From NCBI GenBank assembly GCA_017795085.1, contig CP051246.1:1800514-1864513 (forward strand): a stretch of DNA of 64,000 nt, written 5' to 3'. The notes under the pieces are model-generated. The model saw only the letters and a list, made by a program, of their open reading frames with translations. It was not told the origin of the DNA and ran no database searches. Below are positions 25,729-34,814 of the stretch, piece after piece; the first letter of the stretch is position 1, and each line of letters opens with the position of its first letter. A program made the position numbers and the translations under genes. This stretch comes from Salegentibacter sp. (GTDB lineage Bacteria; Bacteroidota; Bacteroidia; Flavobacteriales; Flavobacteriaceae).

Positions 25729-26729
25729 TGGAAAGCCTGAATTATTATCAAACAAAAAGTATTGAAAAATTAATTGCGAAAAGGACCGGAGAAACAAAGT
25801 TTGGCGAAGCCGTTCGTTTTATTTCCGATTTAAAAGAATTAGAAAATCATCAGGCCAAATATGTATTAGTCGGTCTTCCCGAAGATATCGGGGTGCGTGG
25901 CAATCACGGAAAACCCGGAACTGCCCGGGCCTGGAAAGCCTGTTTAAAAGCTTTACTAAACATTCAGGCCAACGAATATACCCACGCACACAACCTTATC
26001 TTACTTGGGGAAATCAATTGTGAAGCTCAAATGCTAAAAGCAAAAAACATTGATAAGACCGACCCGAATTATTATGAAAAACTCGGGGATTTAGTGACTG
26101 AAATCGATAAAAAACTTACCGAAATAATTCAAAAAATAGTTTCAGCAGGAAAAACTCCAATAATCATTGGTGGCGGACATAACAATGCTTTTGGCAATAT
26201 TAAAGGCACTTCAACAGCCCTGGAACAGCCCATCAATATTTTAAATATCGATGCGCATACCGATCTTAGAAAATCCGGAAATCGACACAGTGGCAATGGG
26301 TTCACTTATGCTTTTGAACAAAATTTTCTAGCCAAATACGCTATTTTTGGACTCCATCAAAATTACACTTCTGAATATATTTTTGAGCAAATCAAAAATT
26401 CAGAACATATAAAATTTCAGCTTTTTGAAGACTTAATATACAACGAACAAAAATCGGTTATCACTGCTTTTGCTGAAAATTTAGAGTTTATAAAATACAA
26501 AAATTTCGGGTTGGAAGTTGACTGTGATTCGATTAAGTTTTTTCCTACAAGCGCACAAAGCCCCACGGGATTTTCGATTGAGGAAATAAGGAGTTTTATC
26601 AATTTGGTTGCCAAAGATGGAAATTGCCGTTACCTGCATTTGTGTGAAGCCGCCCCAACCCCTGAAAATGATAGCTTAACCGGTAAAGCTTTAGCGTATT
26701 TTATTACTGATTTTATGCGGGCTAATTAA
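25728..26729 (+). CDS. hutG: formimidoylglutamase (arginase/ureohydrolase family)
   Basis: Last step of the short histidine pathway, giving glutamate and formamide. A 333-residue ureohydrolase with the manganese motifs GGGHNN (about residue 146), NIDAHTDLR (about 172) and EVDCDSIKF (about 263). The overlap with hutI supports the assignment over arginase or agmatinase. Sequence neighbours suggest cytosolic action. Confidence 0.92.
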   Translation: MESLNYYQTKSIEKLIAKRTGETKFGEAVRFISDLKELENHQAKYVLVGLPEDIGVRGNHGKPGTARAWKACLKALLNIQANEYTHAHNLILLGEINCEAQMLKAKNIDKTDPNYYEKLGDLVTEIDKKLTEIIQKIVSAGKTPIIIGGGHNNAFGNIKGTSTALEQPINILNIDAHTDLRKSGNRHSGNGFTYAFEQNFLAKYAIFGLHQNYTSEYIFEQIKNSEHIKFQLFEDLIYNEQKSVITAFAENLEFIKYKNFGLEVDCDSIKFFPTSAQSPTGFSIEEIRSFINLVAKDGNCRYLHLCEAAPTPENDSLTGKALAYFITDFMRAN

Positions 26730-26758
26730 TATTTTTGCCAAAAAAAATTATATCGAAA

Positions 26759-27217
26759 ATGGAAATAATTTCTTTTGACCCGGCTTATCGTGATGATTTT
26801 AAAAATCTCAACCTGGCCTGGCTCAATAAATTCTTTTGGGTTGAACCTCACGATGAAGAAGTGTTGGGAAATCCCGAAAAGTATATTATCAAAACCGGGG
26901 GAAACATCTTTTTTATAAAAGATAAAGAAAAAATAATAGGCACCGTAGCTTTAATGAAAATTGAAGAAAGTGTTTTTGAACTGACTAAAATGGCTATTAG
27001 CCCGAAGTATCAGGGAAGGAAAATGGGGCAGAAATTAATGGAACACAGCCTTTATTTTGCAAAAAACCAGGGATGGAAATACTTAATTATTTATTCTAAC
27101 CGCAAACTGGAAAATGCGATTTACATCTACAAAAAGTCCGGATTTAAAGAAATTCCGATCGAGGAAAATAATCCTTACACCCGCGGCGACATTAAAATGC
27201 GCTTAGACCTCTCTTAA
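26759..27217 (+). CDS. GNAT family N-acetyltransferase
   Basis: A 152-residue acetyltransferase with the acetyl-CoA binding segment ELTKMAISPKYQGRKMGQKL (Q/R-x-x-G-x-G/A variant) and a C-terminal NAIYIYKKSGFKEI strand. I chose the ATG at 26759 (MEIISFDP); the frame extends to a TTG eight codons upstream. It follows hutG by 29 bases. Substrate unknown. Confidence 0.87.
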   Translation: MEIISFDPAYRDDFKNLNLAWLNKFFWVEPHDEEVLGNPEKYIIKTGGNIFFIKDKEKIIGTVALMKIEESVFELTKMAISPKYQGRKMGQKLMEHSLYFAKNQGWKYLIIYSNRKLENAIYIYKKSGFKEIPIEENNPYTRGDIKMRLDLS

Positions 27218-27311
27218 ATCTTTATTAAATGTCGGGATTTCCGTTTCAGGTTGGTTAATTTTAGACTTCGCTGTTTTTCAGTATATTAAACAAACTACAA
27301 AATCAACTATT

Positions 27312-28127
27312 ATGAAACGAATTTTTATGTTATTTACGTTAAGCCTGATTTTTATTGGTTGTAAAAACCAAAACCGGGAAAACCAGGAAGAAAATCAAAA
27401 TGGAGAAATGACTAAAGCGGCTGAAAATTCTGAAGAAGAAACTAAAAAAGCTGATGTAAATATCGAGCCTATTGAACACGCTACCGCAATTATTTCCTGG
27501 GATGATGCAGTTTTTTACATCGATCCTGTAGGCGGCGCTAAAGCTTTTGAAGGAAAAGAAAATCCTGATTTTATTTTGATTACCGATATTCACGGCGATC
27601 ACATGAATGCTGAAACCCTACAAGCCCTGGAGCTGTCAGAAACGAAAATTTTTGTACCGCAAGCGGTAAAAAATGAACTCCCTGAAGATATGCATGATAT
27701 GCTTATGGTGATTGAAAATGGAGGAAGCGAAATGTATATGGATTTTAGCATTCAAGCCATACCAATGTATAATTTACCGGAAGACGATCCCGAAACTTAT
27801 CATCAAAAAGGCCGGGGGAATGGCTATATTGTTGAAAAAGACAATACACGCTTATACATTTCGGGAGATACTGAAGGAATTCCCGAAATGCGTAACCTGG
27901 AAAATATAGATATAGCTTTAATCTGTATGAACCTGCCTTATACGATGGATATTGAGCAAGCCGCCGATGCCGTCCTGGATTTTGAACCTGAAAAAGTGTA
28001 CCCTTACCACTTTAGAGGACAAAACGGCCTTGCTGATGTAAATACTTTTAAAGAAATGGTTGAGCAGGGAAATGATAATATTAAAGTTGAAATTTTAGAC
28101 TGGTATCCTGAAGGGATTAACCAATAA
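27312..28127 (+). CDS. metallo-beta-lactamase fold lipoprotein
   Basis: The 271-residue protein has a lipoprotein signal peptide (LIFIGC, Cys at about residue 17) and an acidic linker. It is followed by a beta-lactamase_2-type MBL domain with DIHGDHMN (about residue 95), YISGDTEGIPE (about 180) and YPYHFRGQNG (about 232). These supply metal ligands in the family. It is likely a hydrolase anchored in the envelope. The substrate is not predictable. A bidirectional terminator separates it from the next, convergent gene. Confidence 0.88.
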   Translation: MKRIFMLFTLSLIFIGCKNQNRENQEENQNGEMTKAAENSEEETKKADVNIEPIEHATAIISWDDAVFYIDPVGGAKAFEGKENPDFILITDIHGDHMNAETLQALELSETKIFVPQAVKNELPEDMHDMLMVIENGGSEMYMDFSIQAIPMYNLPEDDPETYHQKGRGNGYIVEKDNTRLYISGDTEGIPEMRNLENIDIALICMNLPYTMDIEQAADAVLDFEPEKVYPYHFRGQNGLADVNTFKEMVEQGNDNIKVEILDWYPEGINQ

Positions 28128-28130
28128 ATC

Positions 28131-28215
28131 AACAACCTCGGGGCAAGCCCACGAGGTATGTATCGGAACAACTTTTCTCGATCGAGACAAGTCTCGGGGT
28201 ATTAAACCCACTGGT
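28131..28215. repeat. dispersed hairpin repeat, copy 2
   Basis: Two parts: CCTCG-GGGCAAGCCCA-CGAGG at about 28136-28156, and 28193-28213, which is identical to 12627-12647. It lies between a stop codon and a terminator, with no coding potential. Confidence 0.6.
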
Positions 28216-28240
28216 GGGAATAAACTTTACCTAAAAAATA

Positions 28241-28265
28241 AAAACCCGGTGATGAACCGGGTTTT
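28241..28265. terminator. bidirectional rho-independent terminator
   Basis: AAAACCCGGT - GATGA - ACCGGGTTTT, a perfect 10-bp stem flanked by A- and T-runs. It lies between convergent genes (28127 and 28297). Confidence 0.85.
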
Positions 28266-28296
28266 ATGAGTGCTTTACATTTTTTGATTGAAATTC

Positions 28297-28644
28297 TTAA
28301 ACTTTTATTCGTACTGGTAGCTTATATTTTTCATCAAGATCGTTCAATACATTTTCAATTTTTTTATGGTGTAAGCGTTCTTTGATAGCCCGACCGACTT
28401 TATGATTTTTTATATCTACAAATAAAACCACCAGTTCATGGTTATCATTAAAACTTACTACCAGGTTTGCAAGTATATCGTCAGTAATATCCACTTTAAT
28501 ATCTTTCAACAAGCCTTGAATTTCTTTGTTAAACGCCGCACGGGTAGCTTTTTCATCAGGAAGATGTTCAGGTTCATTCATCGCGCCTGCAAAACTGCTA
28601 ATGCCAAGCGCTACAGCAACTAAAAATACTTGTAAGTTTTTCAT
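28297..28644 (-). CDS. small exported hypothetical protein (115 aa)
   Basis: The 115-residue protein has a signal peptide (LQVFLVAVALGISSFAGA) and a mature domain of about 90 residues. That domain consists of an N-terminal helix (ATRAAFNKEIQGLLKDI), two beta-strand-like segments (LANLVVSFNDNHELVVLFV) and a C-terminus ending YKLPVRIKV. It resembles the 64-residue protein encoded just upstream (28754-28948) in both strand pattern and C-terminal end, suggesting a paralogous pair. The predicted location is the periplasm. Function unknown. Confidence 0.75.
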   Translation of the reverse strand: MKNLQVFLVAVALGISSFAGAMNEPEHLPDEKATRAAFNKEIQGLLKDIKVDITDDILANLVVSFNDNHELVVLFVDIKNHKVGRAIKERLHHKKIENVLNDLDEKYKLPVRIKV

Positions 28645-28753
28645 AATTAAAAATTTAAGGTTATACTATAAAGACAAAAGCCTTTTTTATTTGTTGCAAA
28701 AAGAGAATTATTTTAACGTTTAACTTTGTAAATTCTTCTGGTCAATTCAATTT

Positions 28754-28948
28754 TTACAGTTCTATGATTACAGGAAGTTTGTAAACATTATGCTGAATTG
28801 CAAGACTCGCCGATAATTTATCATCAAGGCATTTCTTTAAAAGTTTTCGAACATAAGGGTCTTCAGCTTCTACAAGTAAAACCCGCAGCCGATTTTCGGT
28901 ATCGCTATAAAATTTAACTTCTGCCTGAAGCATTTCCTTAATTTTCAA
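28754..28948 (-). CDS. small hypothetical protein (64 aa), related to the neighbouring exported protein
   Basis: The 64-residue protein has no signal peptide. Its sequence (EVKFYSDTENRLRVLLVEA, PYVRKLLKKCLDD, then YKLPVIIEL at the C-terminus) follows the order of segments in the mature domain of the 115-residue protein (VVSFNDNHELVVLFVDI, HKVGRAIKERLHH, YKLPVRIKV). This suggests the same fold kept in the cytoplasm, or a gene duplication. It has one Cys. Same strand, 109 bases upstream of the exported paralogue. Confidence 0.65.
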   Translation of the reverse strand: MKIKEMLQAEVKFYSDTENRLRVLLVEAEDPYVRKLLKKCLDDKLSASLAIQHNVYKLPVIIEL

Positions 28949-29140
28949 AGAAAGATTTTAATGTAAACTGTAAATTTGAGTAGTTAAAGCCCTACCAATA
29001 TTTACAGGATTTGTTGCGAAAAGGCTGTCACTTAAACATAAAGCAACACAAAGAAGAATATTTTTTTTATGATGATTGAATTTTTGATTGATAACCAAAA
29101 GATTCTTTCACCTGAATTTTATTACAAAACAAGCAATAAA

Positions 29141-29172
29141 AAAACCTCATAACTTTTAAATTATGAGGTTTT
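29141..29172 (-). terminator. terminator of sucC
   Basis: AAAACCTCATAA - CTTTTAAA - TTATGAGGTTTT, a perfect 12-bp stem. It lies 55 bases past the sucC stop on the minus strand. Confidence 0.85.
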
Positions 29173-29226
29173 CTATTTTATTAAAATTCCTGCTCACTAA
29201 ATTTAGCAGGTTTTAATTCAAAATGT

Positions 29227-30420
29227 CTATTTCAGAACTTCCTGAACCTTATCGGCTGCTTCCTGAAACTGAACAGCACTATGAATTTTAAGTCCGCTAC
29301 TATCAATCAGTTCTTTAGCGATATCAGCATTGGTTCCTTGTAAACGTACGATAATTGGTACATTAATCGCGTCACCAAGATTTTTATAAGCATCAACAAT
29401 ACCTTGAGCCACACGGTCACAACGTACTATACCGCCAAAAATATTTACCAAAATAGCTTCTACTTTATCGTCTTTCAAAATTAAACGGAAAGCTTCTTCT
29501 ACCCTTTTGGCATCGGCGGTACCTCCTACATCAAGAAAGTTAGCAGGTTCACCCCCGGCTTGTTTAATCAGATCCATCGTTGCCATTGCAAGTCCGGCAC
29601 CATTTACCATACAACCTACATTTCCGTCTAACTCAACATAATTAAGTCCAACTTCCTTAGCCTCTACTTCGGTCGCATTTTCTTCACGAACATCACGCAT
29701 TTCTGCATAGTCTTTATGCCGGAAAAGCGCACTATCATCAAGGCTTACCTTAGAATCTACCGCAAGAATTTTATCGTCGCTGGTTTTAAGGACAGGATTG
29801 ATTTCAAATAATGAAGAATCAGATTTTTCAAAGGCAGTATAAAGCGCCATCACAAACTTTACCATTTCTTTAAAACCTGTTCCGCTTTGCCCCAGGTTAA
29901 AAGCAATTCTTCGAGCTTGGAAAGGAAGTAATCCAGTTGCAGGATCTATTTCTTCAGTAAAAATAAGATGCGGAGTTTTTTCGGCCACGGTTTCAATATC
30001 CACCCCTCCTTCAGTAGAATACATAATCATATTCCTTCCGGTAGCACGGTTTAAAAGAACCGACATGTAGTATTCTTCAGGTTCATTATCACCGGGATAA
30101 TAAACATCCTCGGCTACTAATACCTGATGAACTTTTTTCCCCTCTGCTGAAGTTTGCGGGGTTACCAGGTTCATCCCTATAATTTCTCCTGCAATTTCTT
30201 CAACTTCTTTAAGATTTTTGGCTAGTTTAACCCCACCGCCTTTTCCACGCCCTCCGGCGTGTACCTGTGCTTTGATTACGTGCCAGCCTGTACCGGTTTG
30301 TTCAGTAAGCTCTTTGGCAGCATCAACGGCCTCTTTAGCATTGTGGGCTACTATCCCTCGCTGGATTCGTACGCCAAAACTATTTAGAATCTCTTTTCCT
30401 TGATATTCGTGTATATTCAT
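29227..30420 (-). CDS. sucC: succinate-CoA ligase [ADP-forming] beta subunit
   Basis: Citric-acid-cycle enzyme subunit of 397 residues, full length. Visible: the N-terminal ATP-grasp domain beginning MNIHEYQGKEILNSFGV, VKAQVHAGGRGKGGGVKLAKN (about residue 46), the metal-binding FEINPVL (about 198), and the CoA-ligase Rossmann half with NVFGGIVRCDRVAQGIV (about 325). In Bacteroidota sucC is often separate from sucD, and sucD is not in this window. It has its own promoter and terminator. Confidence 0.96.
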   Translation of the reverse strand: MNIHEYQGKEILNSFGVRIQRGIVAHNAKEAVDAAKELTEQTGTGWHVIKAQVHAGGRGKGGGVKLAKNLKEVEEIAGEIIGMNLVTPQTSAEGKKVHQVLVAEDVYYPGDNEPEEYYMSVLLNRATGRNMIMYSTEGGVDIETVAEKTPHLIFTEEIDPATGLLPFQARRIAFNLGQSGTGFKEMVKFVMALYTAFEKSDSSLFEINPVLKTSDDKILAVDSKVSLDDSALFRHKDYAEMRDVREENATEVEAKEVGLNYVELDGNVGCMVNGAGLAMATMDLIKQAGGEPANFLDVGGTADAKRVEEAFRLILKDDKVEAILVNIFGGIVRCDRVAQGIVDAYKNLGDAINVPIIVRLQGTNADIAKELIDSSGLKIHSAVQFQEAADKVQEVLK

Positions 30421-30454
30421 AATCTGCTGTTTCTTCAGAATTAATTACGGTCAA

Positions 30455-30486
30455 CAAAAGTAACAAAACCAAAAGTATTGTACCAA
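30455..30486 (-). promoter_or_regulatory. promoter for sucC
   Basis: On the minus strand: TTG at 30486-30484, a 21-base spacer, and TACTTTTG at 30462-30455. A second TACTTTTG lies 15 bases further upstream (30477-30470) and may be an alternative. The transcript start would be about 28 bases before the ATG. Confidence 0.65.
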
Positions 30487-30655
30487 TCTTTTTTGTTTAT
30501 TGACGCGGGAAATCGCCGATTTTCTTTTCTCCTAAAAATTTAGCATTTCATTAAGTTTTATAAATTCACAAAACAACTAACAATCAACTACTTACACCTC
30601 TATAAGGTTATCGTAGTTTTTACATTAATTTTTCAGGCATAAGTATTATCTACCC

Positions 30656-30663
30656 TATTTTTG
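30656..30663 (+). promoter_or_regulatory. promoter -7 element TATTTTTG
   Basis: TAnnTTTG match 24 bases before the ATG of the MFS gene at 30687. No clear -33 box. Confidence 0.5.
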
Positions 30664-30686
30664 CCCTTTGCTATAAACTTTAGATT

Positions 30687-31886
30687 ATGAATAAAGCACT
30701 TATTGCATTGGCCATAGGAGGGTTTGGAATCGGGATGACCGAATTTGTTATTATGGGGATTCTCCCCGATGTTGCTGAAGCCCTGAATATTACTATTCCA
30801 CAGGCGGGACATTTTATTTCTGCTTATGCCCTGGGCGTGGTAGTGGGAGCTCCTTTACTTACGGCATTTGGCGGAAAATGGCCGGCACATCGTGTTTTAC
30901 TGGTTTTAATGCTGTGGTTTACCATATTCAATACCCTTTCGGCATTTGCTCCTTCCTACGGCTTTTTATTGGTAGCCCGCTTTTTATCAGGCCTGCCACA
31001 CGGAGCTTTCTTTGGGATTGGAGCCGTGGTTGCCGCTAAACTGGCCCGCAAAGGAAAATCTGCCCAAGCCATTGCTATTATGTTTACCGGGCTAACTATG
31101 GCCAATGTAATCGGGGTTCCATTAGGTACCTATCTGGGTCATGAAATTGGTTGGAATGCCTCTTTTCTGGCAGTGGGTGTAATTGGAGTTTTAGCCATTT
31201 TAAGCGTGAAATTCTGGATGCCAGAATTGCCAAAATCATCTGATAAAGGAATCAAAGAAGACCTTAAAGTTTTAAAACGCGGTGAACTCTGGATGGTAAT
31301 ACTACTCACCACTATTGGTACTGGTGGTTTCTTTGCCTGGTACAGTTACATTGCCCCGCTTATTACCGATGTTGCCGGACATCCACAGGAAATTGTTAGC
31401 TATGTAATGATTCTTGCCGGGATTGGAATGGTGATTGGTAATTTTGTAGGAGCTAAATTTGCTGAATTATTCTCCCCTATTTATGCGGTTATTTTAAGCA
31501 TGTTGCTTATGGTGATAGCTTTGGTTGCCAATTCTTATTTAGCCGAATATAAAATTACCGTTTTAGTAATGACTTTTTTAATCGCGATAATTGCATTTAG
31601 CCTTTCAACTCCTATACAAATGGCGATGATCAATACCGCAAAAGGCTCAGAAATGCTGGGTTCATCTATGAACCAAAGCGCTTTTAATATGGGAAATGCT
31701 TCCGGGGCTTATCTTGCAGGTTTACCCATAGCCATGGGGTACGGATTTGCTTCTTCCTCCCTTGTTGGTGCTGCAATGGCCGGTACCGGGGTTTTTATAG
31801 CTTTAGGTATTATTATGGTTAGGAGAAAAAAAGATGCGGCGGCACATCAAACTAAAATTCACAAAGCTGAAACGGTGGAATGTTAA
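30687..31886 (+). CDS. MFS transporter, DHA1/AraJ-like efflux permease
   Basis: A 399-residue protein with twelve predicted TM helices. N-terminal MTEFVIMGILPDVAEAL and GVVVGAPLLTAFGGKW (motif A region), then ARFLSGLPHGAFFGIGA, are characteristic of the DHA1 drug/sugar-efflux group (AraJ, YdhP). The substrate is unknown. Single gene with its own promoter. Confidence 0.9.
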   Translation: MNKALIALAIGGFGIGMTEFVIMGILPDVAEALNITIPQAGHFISAYALGVVVGAPLLTAFGGKWPAHRVLLVLMLWFTIFNTLSAFAPSYGFLLVARFLSGLPHGAFFGIGAVVAAKLARKGKSAQAIAIMFTGLTMANVIGVPLGTYLGHEIGWNASFLAVGVIGVLAILSVKFWMPELPKSSDKGIKEDLKVLKRGELWMVILLTTIGTGGFFAWYSYIAPLITDVAGHPQEIVSYVMILAGIGMVIGNFVGAKFAELFSPIYAVILSMLLMVIALVANSYLAEYKITVLVMTFLIAIIAFSLSTPIQMAMINTAKGSEMLGSSMNQSAFNMGNASGAYLAGLPIAMGYGFASSSLVGAAMAGTGVFIALGIIMVRRKKDAAAHQTKIHKAETVEC

Positions 31887-31887
31887 A

Positions 31888-31925
31888 ACCCCTAACCCCC
31901 GCCTCTCCCCAAGGGAGAGGAGCCT
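31888..31925. repeat. dispersed repeat with CTCTCCCC/GGGGAGAG hairpin
   Basis: The sequence cccccgcctctccccaaggg and following bases form an 8-bp stem. A related, decayed copy lies at 4441-4476. This family of C-rich repeats is intergenic. Confidence 0.5.
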
Positions 31926-32043
31926 TAATTTTTAAAATCACTGGGATTATATTTACTATTATAATTCAATTTTCTCCCTGTCCTTTTTTTGAAAAGGGTT
32001 AGGGAAGGAATTTATAAATTTCACACAATTTAATCAAATTCGT

Positions 32044-32051
32044 TATTTTTG
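32044..32051 (+). promoter_or_regulatory. promoter -7 element TATTTTTG
   Basis: TAnnTTTG match about 62 bases before the lysA ATG. The -33 box is not clear. Confidence 0.4.
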
Positions 32052-32112
32052 AACCTTCCGCTTGCGGGGGTTTGAAATTCTCCTGTATTTTGCGGCTTAA
32101 ATTTTTAAAGCT

Positions 32113-33348
32113 ATGACCAATAAAGACCTGCTTGCCGTTACCGAAGAATTCGGGAGTCCGGTTTACGTATATGATTCAGAAAAAATCGCTTTTCAGTATA
32201 ACCGGTTGAAAAATGCTTTTAACAAAATCAAGGATTTACGAATTCACTATGCGGTAAAGGCGCTGTCTAATATTTCCATTTTAAAACTTATCAATTCCCT
32301 TGGGGGCGGGCTTGATACGGTTTCTGTACAGGAAGTGAAATTAGGGCTAAAAGCAGGTGTAGATCCTCAAAAAATTATCTACACACCCAACGGGGTTTCA
32401 CTTGAAGAAATTGAAGAGGTTGCCAAACTCGGCGTTCAAATTAATATCGATAATCTTTCGGTTTTAGAACAATTTGGAGCAAGGCATCCCAACACTCCGG
32501 TTTGTATTCGTATCAATCCGCATATTTTGGCCGGTGGTAACTCTAAAATTTCGGTAGGCCATGTAGATTCTAAATTCGGGATTTCCATTCATCAAATGCC
32601 ACTTTTGTTGCGCATTGTTGAAAATACCGGCATGAACATTAACGGGATTCATATGCATACCGGTAGTGATATCTTGGATATTGAGGTTTTCCTACGTGCT
32701 TCTGAAATTTTATTCGATGCCGCCAAAAACTTTAAAAACCTGGAATTTCTTGATTTTGGCAGCGGATTTAAAGTCCCCTATTCCGAAGGCGATATTCAAA
32801 CCGATATTGAAGAATTAGGTGAAAAATTGAGTAAACGCTTTAAAGATTTTTGCAAAAATTATGGTCGTGAAATCACTCTGGCCTTTGAGCCCGGAAAGTT
32901 TTTAGTGAGTGAAAGCGGAAAATTCCTGGCAAAAGTTAACGTGATTAAACAAACTACTTCAACAGTTTTTGCAGGCATAGACTCTGGTTTCAACCATTTA
33001 ATCCGCCCAATGTTTTACGGGTCGCACCACGACATTCATAACATTTCCAATCCTAAAGGTAAACAGCGTTTTTACTCGGTGGTAGGTTATATTTGTGAAA
33101 CCGATACCTTTGCTAACAACCGTAAAATTGCTGAAATTGCCGAAGGAGATATTTTAGCATTCAGCAACGCCGGGGCTTACAGTTTTTCTATGGCCAGTAA
33201 TTTCAATTCGCGTTACCGCCCTGCGGAAGTTTTATGGCATAACGGGAAAGCGCATTTAATTAGGGAACGTGAAACTTTTGAAGATTTGCTTAAACACCAG
33301 GTAGAAATAGAATTTGAAATTGCTAAACCTGAAGTTTCAGAGCAATAA
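32113..33348 (+). CDS. lysA: diaminopimelate decarboxylase
   Basis: Final step of lysine synthesis: decarboxylation of meso-diaminopimelate. A 411-residue fold-III PLP enzyme. Landmarks are the PLP lysine in IHYAVKALSN (about residue 48), HMHTGSDILD (about 182), DFGSGFKVPY (about 215) and EPGKFLVSESG (about 260). The C-terminal active-site C-x-x-D segment is GYICETDTF (about 330). The length is normal, and there is no operon partner. Confidence 0.95.
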   Translation: MTNKDLLAVTEEFGSPVYVYDSEKIAFQYNRLKNAFNKIKDLRIHYAVKALSNISILKLINSLGGGLDTVSVQEVKLGLKAGVDPQKIIYTPNGVSLEEIEEVAKLGVQINIDNLSVLEQFGARHPNTPVCIRINPHILAGGNSKISVGHVDSKFGISIHQMPLLLRIVENTGMNINGIHMHTGSDILDIEVFLRASEILFDAAKNFKNLEFLDFGSGFKVPYSEGDIQTDIEELGEKLSKRFKDFCKNYGREITLAFEPGKFLVSESGKFLAKVNVIKQTTSTVFAGIDSGFNHLIRPMFYGSHHDIHNISNPKGKQRFYSVVGYICETDTFANNRKIAEIAEGDILAFSNAGAYSFSMASNFNSRYRPAEVLWHNGKAHLIRERETFEDLLKHQVEIEFEIAKPEVSEQ

Positions 33349-33495
33349 TTAAGCTCGGAAGAGTTATCCCGGTATTGGTTATATTGATATTAATAAGCCT
33401 TCAAGGTTTTTGAAATCTTGAAGGCTTGATATTTTAACCCGCTTTTTATTCAAATTTTCGGTATCTTCATAGAGGTTTAATTCAAACTATCGAAA

Positions 33496-34263
33496 ATGAA
33501 AGCTTATTTTTTCCTGTTCCTCGGATTTTGGCAATTAGCTGCGCAAGAATCTTCTGAAAAAATTATAGATCTCACCCATACTTTTTCTGAAGAAAGTGTG
33601 TATTGGGTGACTGCAAAAGAATTTGAACTGGAAGAAGTCGCCAAAGGGCAAACTGAACACGGGTATTTTTACGCCGCTAATAATTTTTCTACTGCCGAGC
33701 ACGGAGGTACGCACATTGACGCACCCATTCATTTTGCTGAAAATGCACAAAACGTAGATGAAATTCCGCTGGAAAAACTCATTGGACAAGGAATTAAGAT
33801 TGATGTTTCTAAAAAAGCACTTCAAAACCCCGATTATTTAATTAGCATTGAAGACTTACAAAACTGGGAAAAAGAAAATGGAGAAATCCCAACTGAAAGT
33901 ATCGTACTGCTACAAACCGGTTACGAACAATTTTACCCGGAAGCCAAAAAATACCTGGGCACCAAAAATCGTGGTGAAGATGCCGTTGAAGAATTACACT
34001 TCCCCGGTCTTTCTCCCGAAGCAGCAAAATGGCTTATTGAAAACCGAAATATTAAGGCTGTGGGTATAGATACCGCAAGTATTGATTATGGGCAATCTCG
34101 AAAATTTAAAACCCACGTAACGTTAATGAGCAATAATATCCCGGCTTTTGAAAATGTAGCTAAGCTTGATAAATTACCAGCCAGCGGATTTAAAATTATT
34201 GCCCTGCCGATGAAGATCAAAGGAGGCAGCGGGGCTCCATTGCGAATTATCGCTTTACATTAA
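33496..34263 (+). CDS. exported cyclase family protein (kynurenine formamidase-like)
   Basis: The protein has 255 residues with a signal peptide (MKAYFFLFLGFWQLAAQ). The cyclase-family metal motif H-G-G-T-H-I-D-A-P-I-H-F is present (about residue 73), with D/E ligands further on. Relatives include kynurenine formamidase and isatin hydrolase. The substrate is not predictable, and the periplasmic location suggests a role other than tryptophan breakdown. The LigT-like gene starts 4 bases after it. Confidence 0.86.
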   Translation: MKAYFFLFLGFWQLAAQESSEKIIDLTHTFSEESVYWVTAKEFELEEVAKGQTEHGYFYAANNFSTAEHGGTHIDAPIHFAENAQNVDEIPLEKLIGQGIKIDVSKKALQNPDYLISIEDLQNWEKENGEIPTESIVLLQTGYEQFYPEAKKYLGTKNRGEDAVEELHFPGLSPEAAKWLIENRNIKAVGIDTASIDYGQSRKFKTHVTLMSNNIPAFENVAKLDKLPASGFKIIALPMKIKGGSGAPLRIIALH

Positions 34264-34267
34264 GCTT

Positions 34268-34807
34268 ATGACATTATACTTTATCGCTTTATTGCTTCCA
34301 AAATCACTCGAGAATAAAATTCAGGAATTAAAATTGGAAGTTGCTGAAAAATACGAGGCCAAACACGCTTTAAAATTACCGGCGCATATCACTTTACAAA
34401 TTCCATTTCGGATGGAAACAGCGCAAGAAAAAGAACTCATTCAGCTTTTAGAGAGTTTTTCAGAAGTACAAGAAAAATTTCCGGTAAAATTGAATGATTT
34501 TGGGCGTTTTGGGCAGAAAGTGATTTTTATCAATATAGAGAACCATGCCCTGTTTATTGATCTTCACGCCAATTTACAAGAAACACTAAACGATTTTAAA
34601 CAATTTAACCAGAGGGAGAAGTTTTCAAAAATCCATCCGCATATTAGTCTTGCCACCCGCGACCTGAATTACAAACAATTTCCGGCAGCCTGGGCAGACT
34701 TTAAAACAAGAAATTTTAATGCTGAATTTTCTGCCTGTAAACTTTGCTTATTTAAGCATGATGGTAAAACCTGGCATATTTTACAAGAATTTGAATTACA
34801 GAAATAG
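34268..34807 (+). CDS. 2'-5' RNA ligase / cyclic phosphodiesterase family protein (LigT-like)
   Basis: A 179-residue 2H phosphoesterase. Its two catalytic H-x-T/S-x motifs are visible: HITLQIPF (about residue 41) and HPHISLATRDL (about 125). Family members hydrolyse or ligate 2',3'-cyclic phosphates and related linkages. It is cotranscribed with the cyclase gene and ends 7 bases before the convergent rimO. Confidence 0.87.
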   Translation: MTLYFIALLLPKSLENKIQELKLEVAEKYEAKHALKLPAHITLQIPFRMETAQEKELIQLLESFSEVQEKFPVKLNDFGRFGQKVIFINIENHALFIDLHANLQETLNDFKQFNQREKFSKIHPHISLATRDLNYKQFPAAWADFKTRNFNAEFSACKLCLFKHDGKTWHILQEFELQK

Positions 34808-34814
34808 TCGATTT

